From NCBI GenBank assembly GCA_023375675.1, contig JALQBC010000022.1, positions 1 to 64,000 on the forward strand: 64,000 bases of DNA. The letters run 5' to 3'. The stretch's first letter is position 1; each line of letters begins with the position of its first letter. The notes below the pieces were generated by a model. It worked only from the letters and a program-made list of their open reading frames with translations, was not told the origin of the DNA and ran no database searches. This document shows positions 1-9,994 of this stretch, one piece after another. The DNA comes from Cytospora piceicola (lineage: Eukaryota > Ascomycota > Sordariomycetes > Diaporthales > Cytosporaceae). The position numbers and the translations under genes were made by a program.

Positions 1-2619
1 TTGTGGAGCTCGCTACTGATATGGTCTATATAAGGGAGCTTCCCACGCCCATTGTAAATAGTGTACAATGGCAGTCAAGTTGCTCTATTCGATGTGCCCT
101 GCTCTGGATCGTCTTACTATCGCTACGTGTTGATGGCCATCCTACTAACCACCAATTCCAGAAAAATATCAACTCAACGAACCAAGGAATTACTTCCCCT
201 GATTATCGGAGTAAATCAGGCAGAAACCATAGACTCCAGATGTCCACGGTGGTTCTGGCGTACATGGTCAGGTGGGCATGCTGTATCAATGTCGGGAGAT
301 GGCCGTCATGTCTCTGGCTCTCCAACAAACAACATAACGACCACTCTACTGTGTATTACAAGTTGAGACACCGCCTTACACTGAAACGTGTACCGGTGAG
401 AGTCAATCTGACCCGATCGTCGTTCTTCTCACTATAGAAAGTGTCATCCTTCGACTTTGGCTAGGAAGTTAGTAAGCACTTGAGCAGTAAGATGTGGCGC
501 ATGTCGGGGATCAACAACACTAACTCCTACACGGCATAACTCACAAACCCGGAGCTTGGCGTAAGAGCTCATCACCCTTCAGCCCACAATCGGATATCCT
601 GGCGTGTTTCGACGGGCTACTTTACACGTTATTTTGGAGGCGGGCACTTTGATATACATAGACTACGTACACACGTAGCGAATTACTCATATGCTAATAG
701 ATGTATGCACGCGAAAGCAACGGCGTGCATACATAAGTACGTACATATGCAGGTCTGCCACGTTCCCAACTTGATTACCCTAGGGTATCGTACGGTCCCT
801 TCGATTCTCCACCCCTTCCACACGCATCCCTGAACCCCAGCGCGCCTAAAAATACTTGTTCAGGACATGAGGAAATTTGATCAGCCCGCGACGAAAAACT
901 CTTCTTGATCGTGCCAATGGATTCCACCGGCATGCTGCGATGAACCGTCGGGCTCTGAGGACAACAACAATGATGTTACATCCACTCAGCCAAGACCGCC
1001 ATCAGCGAGGCATCAGGAGGATACGGTATGCAGCCCGACACACACTCTTCGATGAAGGAGGGACGCGGGATGAGGACACCATCCTACGAAATAACAGGTT
1101 GGCAAAACCTAGTTCTGCTACTAGATACTGTATGCATATTGTCCCAGACTTGGAGTGCGAACACGTGAAAATGGTACGGTATGATTGCCGACTAGGGGCT
1201 TAACCATTGAACGGGCCAGATCCTACTGGCCAAAATGGACGTGGGGAGACGCGCAGCGATAATGCAAACTACTGCATGCTACCCACCGCTGTTGCATCCA
1301 GTATTGCTCGTCAACGTCCGGTGAACAATGATCAGATAACTATGATGGGTTGTGCTTCCTTGAAGCAGCTCGGGAGGCTATCACCAATCAGTCCCCGCGA
1401 CACAGTCTCTTGTCATCTTCTCGACACTGCCTGCAGTGCCTCAGTGATTATATGACTGGATCCTGAGAATGGAGGAAATTCTGCTCGGTTGTATGGCCCC
1501 AGAAGAGGAAATGCTTGCGTTTGGCCGGCATGATCTTCATAAGACCCGGCGAGCCTTGAGCCATGATTACTTAGCTTCCAGTTTTCGTGTCACGCAACTC
1601 GACGTTCTCACACCTGCATGTCAAGTATGTAGCTGACATCCTAGAACAACCCCTGTGGTATATGTTTGGAAACCCCCCCCCCCCCCCCCAATATGACTCG
1701 GCGAAGATGAAGATGGGTGAACCCTTCTTAGCTCAAACCTTAAGGTTCCTGAGCTACACGTTACCAGATGATCTCGACGCTAGCAAATGATGTACCGGGT
1801 AATTAACCGGGTAAACAATTGAGCGTATCTGCTATTACTTCAAATATACCTACCCTAGGGTACCTACCTAAGTAGTAGTCCGTATGACCCATTGGCTCAC
1901 AACGCAGGCGTTTAAACCTTGCATCTGTTACCAAAATCCTTGACATCGCAGTGCCCAGAACATCAGTGGAGGGGAGATCGTGTGAGATATTAGGTCATGG
2001 CCAGATGGCCAGCGGAAAGAGAAACGGGAGGATGAATGCCAGCGACATCTGGACCAAGATTGCCTCGGGTCCCGGCTAGTAACAGTTAACGTTCCCGTCC
2101 CTGACAACCCTCAAGTTCCAGGCTCCCGGCACTTGCGATCGACGATGCGCACGTATTCGTGGCCGCCCGCATTTCTCTCCATAGCTTTCATGTTGCCCGC
2201 ATATTTTTGCTCCCCACCCCCTTCGGTTATCTGCCTGTCGAGCCCTCCGAGTGGCTTACATGGAAGGGTCCTGTAAACTCCCTCTGCACACTCCCGTACA
2301 GTTTGTCACGACGGACGGCACTGGTGTCATTGACCAGGATCCATTACTGTCTTTTGTGTAATTGCGCAACCTGCATGGCCTGATTATCTAAAAGAGAGCA
2401 GCTGCCCGCCAGGAATATGAATTGATCTCCAAACTACTACTTCACGTCACATACAAAGCAACTCGATCCATCTACGCCATTATAATCTACTCAAGCTATT
2501 GAAGAACGTTACACCCTAACCGGACGCTATCTTGAGTAGTTTACCAGGAAGGGGCCAGCAGGCGGAACGTCTATCGACGCTTTAAGGCTATCTCAGGACG
2601 GTACTAGTAGGGCCATCCA
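1..2619. other. gene-free stretch
   Basis: No convincing gene was found. Open frames up to 144 codons occur, but none shows a recognisable domain or a coherent splice pattern. The stretch holds a C17 homopolymer and one copy of the CCTAGGTA-type spacer motif near 1849-1876. Confidence 0.6.
1673..1689. repeat. poly-C homopolymer (C17)
   Basis: This is an uninterrupted run of 17 C in a non-coding stretch. It is a simple mononucleotide repeat whose length is likely unstable or prone to assembly error. Confidence 0.9.
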
Positions 2620-3669
2620 ATGCACCGGGATCAAGATACACCCTTACCCCTCAGCGGCAGGTGCCCGCAAAGGTCAAGGGACCACAAGGCCAGAACCTTG
2701 CTTCGATGTCGCCAGGATAACAAAGATTGTCCAACCGGTCCGAACGTCATCGACTTGGACGACGGGAGGATGACTTTGAGTGATACAAAGTTTGCACGTT
2801 CCGGAGAACAGCCTGCGTCCCAGTCATCAACCATGAGCAGCCGTGGTTTCAACAACTTCAAACCACAACCTCCTTCGAACTCGGCGCCGGGAACAGGATT
2901 ACCAACATACATACCGACAATGCCAGGCATGAGCGCCTTCGACCCACTAGTAACCACGACATGGCCCCCTAGTGGGACGTCCTCGATGCAGAGAGCAACA
3001 ACATCCTCAGGACCAAGCAGCAACAGCATGAGAAAGCCAGCGGAGCACAACGTCTCGACCGCCTCGGGGAACAATTGTAGCAAGCGAGGCCCACAGCATC
3101 CTACGAACAGCATGAGCACCACGGTCGACCCCGATTACCTGGACACACGTTTCGATCCATGGCCAGAAATGTCGCCAAACAAGAGGAGGAAACATTCGGC
3201 CACTGCACAGACGACAGACGAAAGCTACCAAACGATGCTTGAAATGGGCTCACCTTCCCCGGACCAGGAGTGGTGGCTGAGAGAAAACACCATCGTCACT
3301 CCCGACGACGAGCCGGACTGCGAAGACGGCCAGGGCAAGGACGCCCCGGGCGACAACAGCGTCGGCAGGGCCTGCTCTTCTCCGGCCCCACACGCGCCAC
3401 AGCCGACGAGGTCGGACCACAGAGCTCGCAACCGGACCGCGGCGACCAAATGCCGCGCGAAGGCGAAGGCCGCCGCGACAGAGCTGGAGACGGCGGAGAG
3501 GGAGTCGGAAATCCGACACCAGAGGCTGTCGGCGCAGGCCACGAGCCTGCAGAACGAGGTGCTCGCGCTGAAGAACGAGGTCCTGATGCACGGCAACTGC
3601 GACAGCGAGGTCATCCAGCAGTACCTGACCAACGCGGCCAAGAGGGTTATCGGCGGTGGCAGGACTTAG
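2620..3669 (+). CDS. bZIP transcription factor (ATF/CREB-like)
   Basis: A single uninterrupted frame of 349 codons. The C-terminal 86 residues form a bZIP domain. The basic region, about residues 268-286, contains NRTAATKCRAKAK, matching the family N-x7-R DNA-contact pattern. A leucine-rich coiled coil follows (about 288-325, with LETAERES, LQNEVLALKNEV). The segment after the zipper (HGNCDSEVIQQYLTNAA) resembles the conserved tail of fungal ATF/CREB-type bZIPs. The first 260 residues are Ser/Pro/Thr-rich and probably disordered. Predicted role: nuclear DNA-binding regulator acting as a dimer; targets cannot be read from the sequence. The start is uncertain. Residues 1-50 look little like coding sequence, so internal ATGs at 2770 or 2833 are good alternatives, or an upstream intron exists. 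The nearest neighbour is a gene-poor region. Confidence 0.82.
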   Translation: MHRDQDTPLPLSGRCPQRSRDHKARTLLRCRQDNKDCPTGPNVIDLDDGRMTLSDTKFARSGEQPASQSSTMSSRGFNNFKPQPPSNSAPGTGLPTYIPTMPGMSAFDPLVTTTWPPSGTSSMQRATTSSGPSSNSMRKPAEHNVSTASGNNCSKRGPQHPTNSMSTTVDPDYLDTRFDPWPEMSPNKRRKHSATAQTTDESYQTMLEMGSPSPDQEWWLRENTIVTPDDEPDCEDGQGKDAPGDNSVGRACSSPAPHAPQPTRSDHRARNRTAATKCRAKAKAAATELETAERESEIRHQRLSAQATSLQNEVLALKNEVLMHGNCDSEVIQQYLTNAAKRVIGGGRT

Positions 3670-6080
3670 CGGGCCGCTGGGCAGCTTCTTCACGAAGTGA
3701 TGTCACTATGATGGTTGATACCCACACATACGGGGCTCCATTATCACCCCAGACGACAGGGGACTTTTGGTGAATGAGGGGCTTGAACTCAGTTTAATCA
3801 CAGGGGAATAGGGTATCACATACGACGAGGTTTGGCTTTTTGACATAAATACACGAGAGCGTTGGAGGAAACGGAAAGATACCCCTGGAATACCACCGGA
3901 CAATCTGATGAATAGCAAATCATGATTTCTTACATGACGATTGGGCGCAAATCATTTTCGGGCGAGTTTATTGTGGTACAACACAGAATGGTCGAGCTCT
4001 GCGCAATACAAGAATAGGCGAATCAATCAGACAGGGATATGTTCCAAGCTCGGAGACAGAGGGAGGGGGATGGGTGTATGGCCTGGAGGAGTGTAGGCCC
4101 ATGATGATAACGAACTATTTCATTCTTTGGTGTTGGTCGGAAACTTGTCATAAGTCCCTCACTACCTTTAAGAATGTATAGGCCACCTGAAATTGTACGA
4201 GGGCGAGATAGCATCATTCGAGGAAAGGTTCCGAACTTCCGAGCTACCAGGGACTTGGAAGAGTCTTCTTTCTCTTTGTAGGAGATAATTACCTGAACAA
4301 ATGTCTGCAAACCCCAGAGAACAACTCGCTACCTGCGCCTGCGACTATAGCCTCGTCTGCTCACGTAGTGTCCCAAACTAAACGTATGAGGGCGTACAAG
4401 CCTTCTACATATGTAGCGCTCCTGCCAATGACCTCGGGCCTGGGAGGTTCGCACAGAACACACACCTGGGCAGCTTCTCTCCCAAGGTATATGTAGCCCG
4501 AGAAGGATACCTTTAGGGGGTAGGTAGTCCCGAATTTGTCAGCCTCTATGCTCCTTAAACTGGTACGCCTTCAACAAAAAAGCCAGCCTGAAAGGTTACT
4601 CGCGAGCAAACTTGCAGGCACACTGCAAGATGGCATTTGACACATGTAAACAACCTCTTAATTACTTAACCGGTTTGCAAGATGACCAAGGTCCTAATGC
4701 GAACTGGCGAACGCCTAATTTAGAGTAAACTTTCAATACCTAAATGCTAGATGTGCGATATTGAATACAAGCACGATGGAATATCTCTACTCTCCCTTCA
4801 AAACTCTGACATGTTCCCTCGACGTTAACACAATTCCGAGGCCTCGAGCTCTGTTTCCAACTGCATGCTTCCGACAGACAGACAACCCTGGACCGCAGTG
4901 TGTTATTAACCTGCCGCAATACCCAGCAGAGCTACAGCAGCTTCCTTGTGGCCAAGCTGCCACATATTAGGTCCTTGTGTGCGAGACCATACGTCCTATC
5001 TATCGTCTCGCCGCCTGTGACACAGTCTCCGGATTAATAACCGCTGGCACAGTCAACGGACCTGCTTCCACACTAACCTGAACCACTACAACAATTTCCT
5101 TCCGACTAATCTCCACATACCGTGGTTGTGAAGCTAAATCGAAAATTTTAGTAAACGATATAGTTCGTGATATCAGGCCCACGGGGTCACCTGACTGCCG
5201 TCAGTTCCACCTACCTAATGACTATATATAGGGGCCTTCACCTCCCTCAGGCTCACCACCTGAATTATTGCTTTTAATATCAAGGACTTACACCCATTTG
5301 CCTAATGTCTCTATTGTTCCCTCACATCCCTCACCAAACTATATATCGCGACTTTCGTTGAGTGGTTTCCTAAACTTTACTACAGGTTCCGCTTGTGGTG
5401 GGAGAGGGTGCTAATTATGTCGCTGGGTAAAATGACAACCAGAAAACTGTGTCTAACTAGCACTGGGGAAAGTATTGAATGGGAGACTGAGATATGTTAC
5501 CATTCTTCCCCCGGGTAAAACTCGGCACTCCAGGTCATCGTTCCTCCAACTCACCGGGGATCTGCCGAAGCATTTCTGGCCTCAATAGTATCAGTATCAT
5601 GGCATGAAATCCACTGGTCATCCCAGGTGATCTGCTTCATCATCGTCTTGGGCAGATACTTATCCTATATATGTGAAACTCACAATTACGTCGCCATCTG
5701 GAGTCATAATCTGCAAGACAGTACCGATTTAGTTTTACTGACTTCACCACCTTTAATTAATACAGATGCATACTAGAGACCCCGAGACTTCAGTGATTAA
5801 CTATCCCCAATGTGTCATGTGACTGTGTGAAACGCAAGTACAAAACCTAAACGTACGTGCCTATTTATTCATCTTCCTTCCTCTTCCACTTCTCCTCTCC
5901 GCTCCGGTCTCCGCTACCCATTTTCCTACCTCGTCATTTTTCCTTACCTTTTACTTCTCCTCACGTGGCGGTTTTGGTTTGGCGTCTTTTATGCTATTGC
6001 TGAGGGCTTGGCCACCAAAGAGTGCACAAGAACTGAGTCACTAGTCATGGGCTTCGAAACTCACCATTAATCATCCATCC
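3670..6080. other. gene-free stretch
   Basis: Only short frames (under 100 codons) without recognisable motifs. The 5880-5960 part is pyrimidine-rich. I see no repeat or RNA gene before the tRNA at 6081. Confidence 0.55.
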
Positions 6081-6191
6081 GTCTTCGTGGCTCAGTTGGT
6101 TAGAGCGTTGGTCTCATAGTATCTATGACTTGATGGGTAACCACCAAGAGATCCAATCCAAAGGTCGAGAGTTCGAGTCTCTCCGAGGACA
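6081..6191 (+). tRNA. tRNA-Met (CAT), with intron
   Basis: The cloverleaf can be folded by hand. The acceptor stem is GTCTTCG/CGAGGAC with discriminator A6191. The D arm (GGCTCAGTTGGTTAGAGC) and T arm (GAGAG-TTCGAGT-CTCTC) are both present. The anticodon CAT is at 6115-6117. A 37-nt intron (6119-6155) begins one base 3' of the anticodon, the canonical position for nuclear tRNA introns. The mature tRNA would be 74 nt. The anticodon stem has a T31-T39 mismatch, and I believe elongator Met tRNAs of other eukaryotes tolerate this. The D-arm and loop sequences favour elongator rather than initiator Met. A T-rich Pol III stop follows. Confidence 0.9.
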
Positions 6192-6200
6192 TTTGTTTTT
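6192..6200 (+). terminator. Pol III terminator of tRNA-Met
   Basis: A TTTGTTTTT tract starts right after the discriminator base, and T5 at 6196-6200 is a sufficient RNA polymerase III stop. Confidence 0.7.
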
Positions 6201-6432
6201 GTCTCTTGCGGCAATATTTTTTGTTATAGCCTCATCGAAAGGCGGCACGGTGGGCATTAATTATTACCTGTTGACTTGTTGATCGCGATGCTCTACAAGG
6301 CCCCTGGTAAGAATGCTTTATATAGTTGCGTATCCATGCCGTGATTGTGATGGTGTATCTGGTTGTTGAAATAAGTGACTTTCCTTGCCTTTATATTCGC
6401 AAGAGGCCTCGTGGCCTACTAGACACAGTTCC

Positions 6433-7459
6433 TCATGGTAAATACGGACTCCGTTCAGTGTCCCGCATGGACATCATCGACCCATCCAGGGCAGCCCAGG
6501 TCCAGAACAGAGCTCGGTATGGCAGGGGCTCGGTCATGTACAGCGATTCATGCCGCCGCCTCCATAAGAGAGAGGCCTGCTGTGATATCTGATCCGTAGT
6601 ACCCTGGATCCTCTTACATCTCCGTGTAGTAAAGCCAAATGCCAGCAAGTTGTTCTGACCGAGCTCTTGAGAATACTCGTTTTTGATATACTGCAGAGCA
6701 AGACCCCACCGACCAAGCAAAATATCCCTCGGCTGGGAGAAGTGTCGAGATATAAAGTCCCTCTAGCCTCACCTTGGCCCACTGCTACGCGTGGGTCAGG
6801 TGGTTGCCCTCCATGGTGGAGCTGAAGCCGTATCTATATAAGTTATAAATACGCTACAAGACTCAAAGTAAGATTAAAAAGCTATATAATAAGTTATAAC
6901 ACACGAGCTCGCATCAAAGTTAATTCCAGTCTGCAAAACGAATGCCATGTACTAGGGCAAGCCCATCATTGATGGCAAACCCGATACGCCTCAGTCTGCG
7001 GAACATGCTGGCCAGCGAGACTTTTACCCTTTGACTGTCTGGTCGTAAGCTTTGTGGATCCGGGGTCGGTCGTCCGCACAGTCTTCGTATCGCGTAGCCT
7101 CGAAGCAATTCACCACCATCATGTCCCCCCAGTGTAGCAAGCGAGGCGAAAGGAGCCTCTCCTGGAATGTCCAGCTGCGCCTCATCCATGACGACGTGTC
7201 CCTCTTGAACATGGCCCTGTGGTCCTGTCGCGGACGCAACATTAGTGTGCTTCTGTTGTTTACGTTGGTGCTTGGGTAATTGACGGCAATGAAATGCGTT
7301 GACCTGTCGCATCGTGGAGTCTTGTGAGGCACCGCTAGACTGTGGTGTGGTGATGATGAATGAGGATTGTCCATATACTATTGATGTTTTCCAGTTGTGC
7401 CATCGGTTACCGTAGTCGACGGTACCTCGACGCATGCGACAGGAACGATGCCCCATCAA
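6433..7459 (-). pseudogene. decayed HET-domain (heterokaryon incompatibility) gene
   Basis: On the minus strand, one frame at 7374-7024 encodes WMRRSWTFQERLLSPRLLHW, a close match to the HET-family W-x2-RAWTFQERLLS block. The same frame reopens at 6720-6433 with KNEYSQ and then LLWRRR and FWTWAALDG, matching the family LLW-x and PSWSWASLDG blocks in the expected order. A third family-like stretch (SIVYGQSSFIITTPQSSG) lies upstream, around 7390, in a different frame. A stop at 7024, at least one frameshift and an AT-rich insert between the blocks show that the gene is broken. HET proteins act in non-self recognition and cell death after hyphal fusion. The N-terminal part was not found, so the outer limits are approximate. 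I infer decay; an odd multi-exon gene is less likely. Confidence 0.6.
6790..6910. other. AT-rich insert inside the HET remnant
   Basis: This segment is markedly more AT-rich than its surroundings and contains ATAAGTTATAA twice in direct orientation (near 6838 and 6889). It separates two blocks of the HET remnant. It may be a short inserted element or a RIP-mutated patch; no terminal repeats could be defined. Confidence 0.3.
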
Positions 7460-8466
7460 ATAGCATACTCACCGCAATCCCGACCTTAATGGCTCTCGTG
7501 AATAGCATTCAGATGTTTCCGAGACCTGTTTCTCAACCAATACATTCTCGATAACCCGTCACAATCGTCTGTCCACCGGCGCACATGCATGCTTCGCCTT
7601 CTCCAGCACATGCGATGCCACCTGCCGCCATGACTGGTCCTCTGACGAAACGAAAAGCTTCTATAAGGTTTCTTACTTCAGTCTCGACATATTGACTTCA
7701 AGTCTTGAGGTTGTCAGTTGGAATGAGCTTCTTGGCTCAACATCGATATCGTGTGGACCACACTGGCGGTTTCGTACATTGCATCCACCCAAGACCACTG
7801 TGGTATTTCCCGTATATAAACTTTCCTAGAATGATATGATAGTTTCCATGCTATCGAAATGTAAGATCTCCTGTGAATACGCATCGGTATTAGTTGCAGA
7901 GACAGGTATTGATACCTTCGGAGGAGACAGGAACGCTGTCTACACAGGCACTACGAAAGTCAGTCGCATACTTAAGTAGGTATGATGCACCCACCGTTCA
8001 CACCCTAATCGGGTTGGTTTCTACCTTTCCAAATACCTTTCCAAGTAACCTACGTTATTGAATCTCTTGCTGAAAGCAGATTAGTTATAGTCGCGTCGAG
8101 CTAGGTTGAGGTCTTAGTCTCGGTAGATGTTGATGAACGTGGTTGAAATTCCTCGGAATCCCGGAGGCTGGCCTACGTTAACCTTGGGGCGTGTTTTATC
8201 ATAGGAGCAGATAGAAATAGATTAAGGTGAGAACCGTGCACTCTACAAAAATCCCAGAACAGCTGCGCTCACCACCGGTGACAGGAGGCCCATTTTAAGG
8301 CCTAAATTTAGGCCTTAAAATAAGCTTCTTCAGTGGTACCAACGTTCATTGTATAAATGATTCAGGGGGTTGCAACATTGCGGGCCGATGCCGGTCGTGT
8401 AACATGTTTTTTATTTACGTCACCTCGAAATCGTCAAGGTACAATACAGTGTACATATGTGACTTC
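7460..8466. other. gene-free stretch
   Basis: Lies between the HET remnant and the 3' end of the GT31 gene. No coding frame can be supported. It contains a perfect 30-bp palindrome at 8292-8321. Confidence 0.5.
8292..8321. repeat. perfect 30-bp palindrome
   Basis: The arm ATTTTAAGGCCTAAA is followed immediately by its exact reverse complement, with no spacer. It sits about 145 bp beyond the stop codon of the GT31 gene. It could form a hairpin in the 3' region or be a protein-binding site or a small element remnant. Confidence 0.85.
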
Positions 8467-9994
8467 TCAAGATCCAACTTCTGGCCAGATTACCCTTTTG
8501 CAGTCTCCCTGATCTTTGACCCAATCATTGATCTTCGCAATGTCCCATCCGCTTTTTGTCCTTTTGCGTTCCACCTTTTCTTTCTTGACCGGCCAACCGA
8601 GCACGAAGGACCTCTTCATGCCGCAGCAGTTGTCCTTCCAGCCAAACTGGAAGCACTCGTCGTGTGCCTCACATGCTCGAGCGCAGTCGTCAAAGCTCTC
8701 GTGTGCCTTCTTCTCGAGCTCGCTCTTTTCTTTGTCCTCCACAGCCCTATCAACCCGCCAGTCCTCCCAAGCACGGTCTTTGGCGTCGAAGTCGATGTAG
8801 AACCAGTCGTCCGAGTGGTTGTCCCAATCTTCCCGCATTTCCACGAGCTTGGGCTCCAGGTATCTGTGGTAAACATCCTTGAACACGAGGGGACGTTGGT
8901 CGTTGGCGGACCGTCGATGCTCAAATTCCCAGAACTCGGAGATTTCTTCGCTGTTCATGTGGTGCATTGTTGCGATGGGGTGACACCATTGTTTGGGCCC
9001 GAATGGTAAGGTAGATGGCTTTTCGCCGTTGATGGTAGGCCACTTTGCAGAAGAGGCTTTGTTAGCACGTCCTGTCACTCGCAACTCCCGAGACACATTC
9101 GTCAAGGGCATTAGATAATCGTGGTTTGTGTCCAACACTTACAATGCCTTCAACCGTGACCCCAATGGTATCGTTCAGGGCGATTGCGAACATGTAGTCA
9201 CCACAACATTCATCCTTGGTACGGACGTCGAAGTTATTTGCAACACCAGGGTGCTTCGCGAGCTCCTTCATGGCCGCGCCAGACACAGCATATCCACTTC
9301 CCCCGTGGCCGAAGGGCATGCCCCCAAGCATGGCCACACTGCCGAGGTACCGTTCCTTGGCTGGGTCGAGCTTGCGAAGCATCTGGACGAGGTTGGGCCA
9401 CGATACGTAGGTGTCGGCATCGATGAAGAAATACCAGTCATAGCCCGGTCGCACCTCGTACGCCTTCTCGGCCATGTGTATGTTCTTGTACTTGTCCAAC
9501 TTCCACCCGGCGTCCTTTGGCCCGTCGACGGTTTTCACGCACTTGTCCTGATCAATCTCGCAGGCCTGCTGCTGTCGGTACAGGTCGAAGTCGGAGTTCC
9601 CGTCTCTAGCCTCGGCGAGGACCGTATCTAGACTGTCGCGGACCTGGTTGCCTGCGATGCGTTGCTCCAGGTCAGAGAATATAAGGAAGTCCGGGAGACA
9701 TCTCAGGACTGTCATCAGCTGCATGGGGACTTTATCAAATGATTCGGTCGCGCCAGTCTTCATGACGAGCAAGATGCCAGAGGTATCCGGGAAACCATCG
9801 CAGATGGGATCACGGTCGGGGTGAGAGAAAGATGTGCTCGTTGCGTCCAGGTCATCGATGATATGTGGGCTGAAATGTCCTGTGGGAAATTCCCCATCAT
9901 CCAAGGCCCAGTCATAGAGGAGTCTCGCTGTACTGAGAAGGACCACGACACCGACGACCGCAAGGATGATGTTGAGGGACCTGCGTGAAATCAT
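8467..9994 (-). CDS. GT31 / fringe-like glycosyltransferase, type II membrane protein
   Basis: Two exons, 9994-9143 and 9042-8467. The 100-nt intron has a GTAAGT donor, a TGCTAAC branch site and an AAG acceptor, and gives 475 aa. I chose ATG 9994 because the frame upstream has no ATG. Residues 8-25 form a signal anchor, so the catalytic part should face the Golgi lumen. FFIDADTYV (189-197) carries the DXD metal/nucleotide-sugar site. GHGGSGYAVSG (229-239) and ECCGDYMFAIAL (262-273) fit the fringe/DUF604-type fold. It probably transfers a sugar to protein- or lipid-linked glycans; donor and acceptor are unknown. The C-terminus (about 400-425, CARACEAHDECFQFGW then NCC) is Cys-rich and resembles a PAN/apple-like segment. 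Confidence 0.85.

Noticed and set aside
3..437. 144-codon plus-strand frame at the left edge
   Set aside because: No domain, no plausible splice partner and ordinary composition for chance frames. It could be the end of a gene beyond the edge, but nothing supports that.
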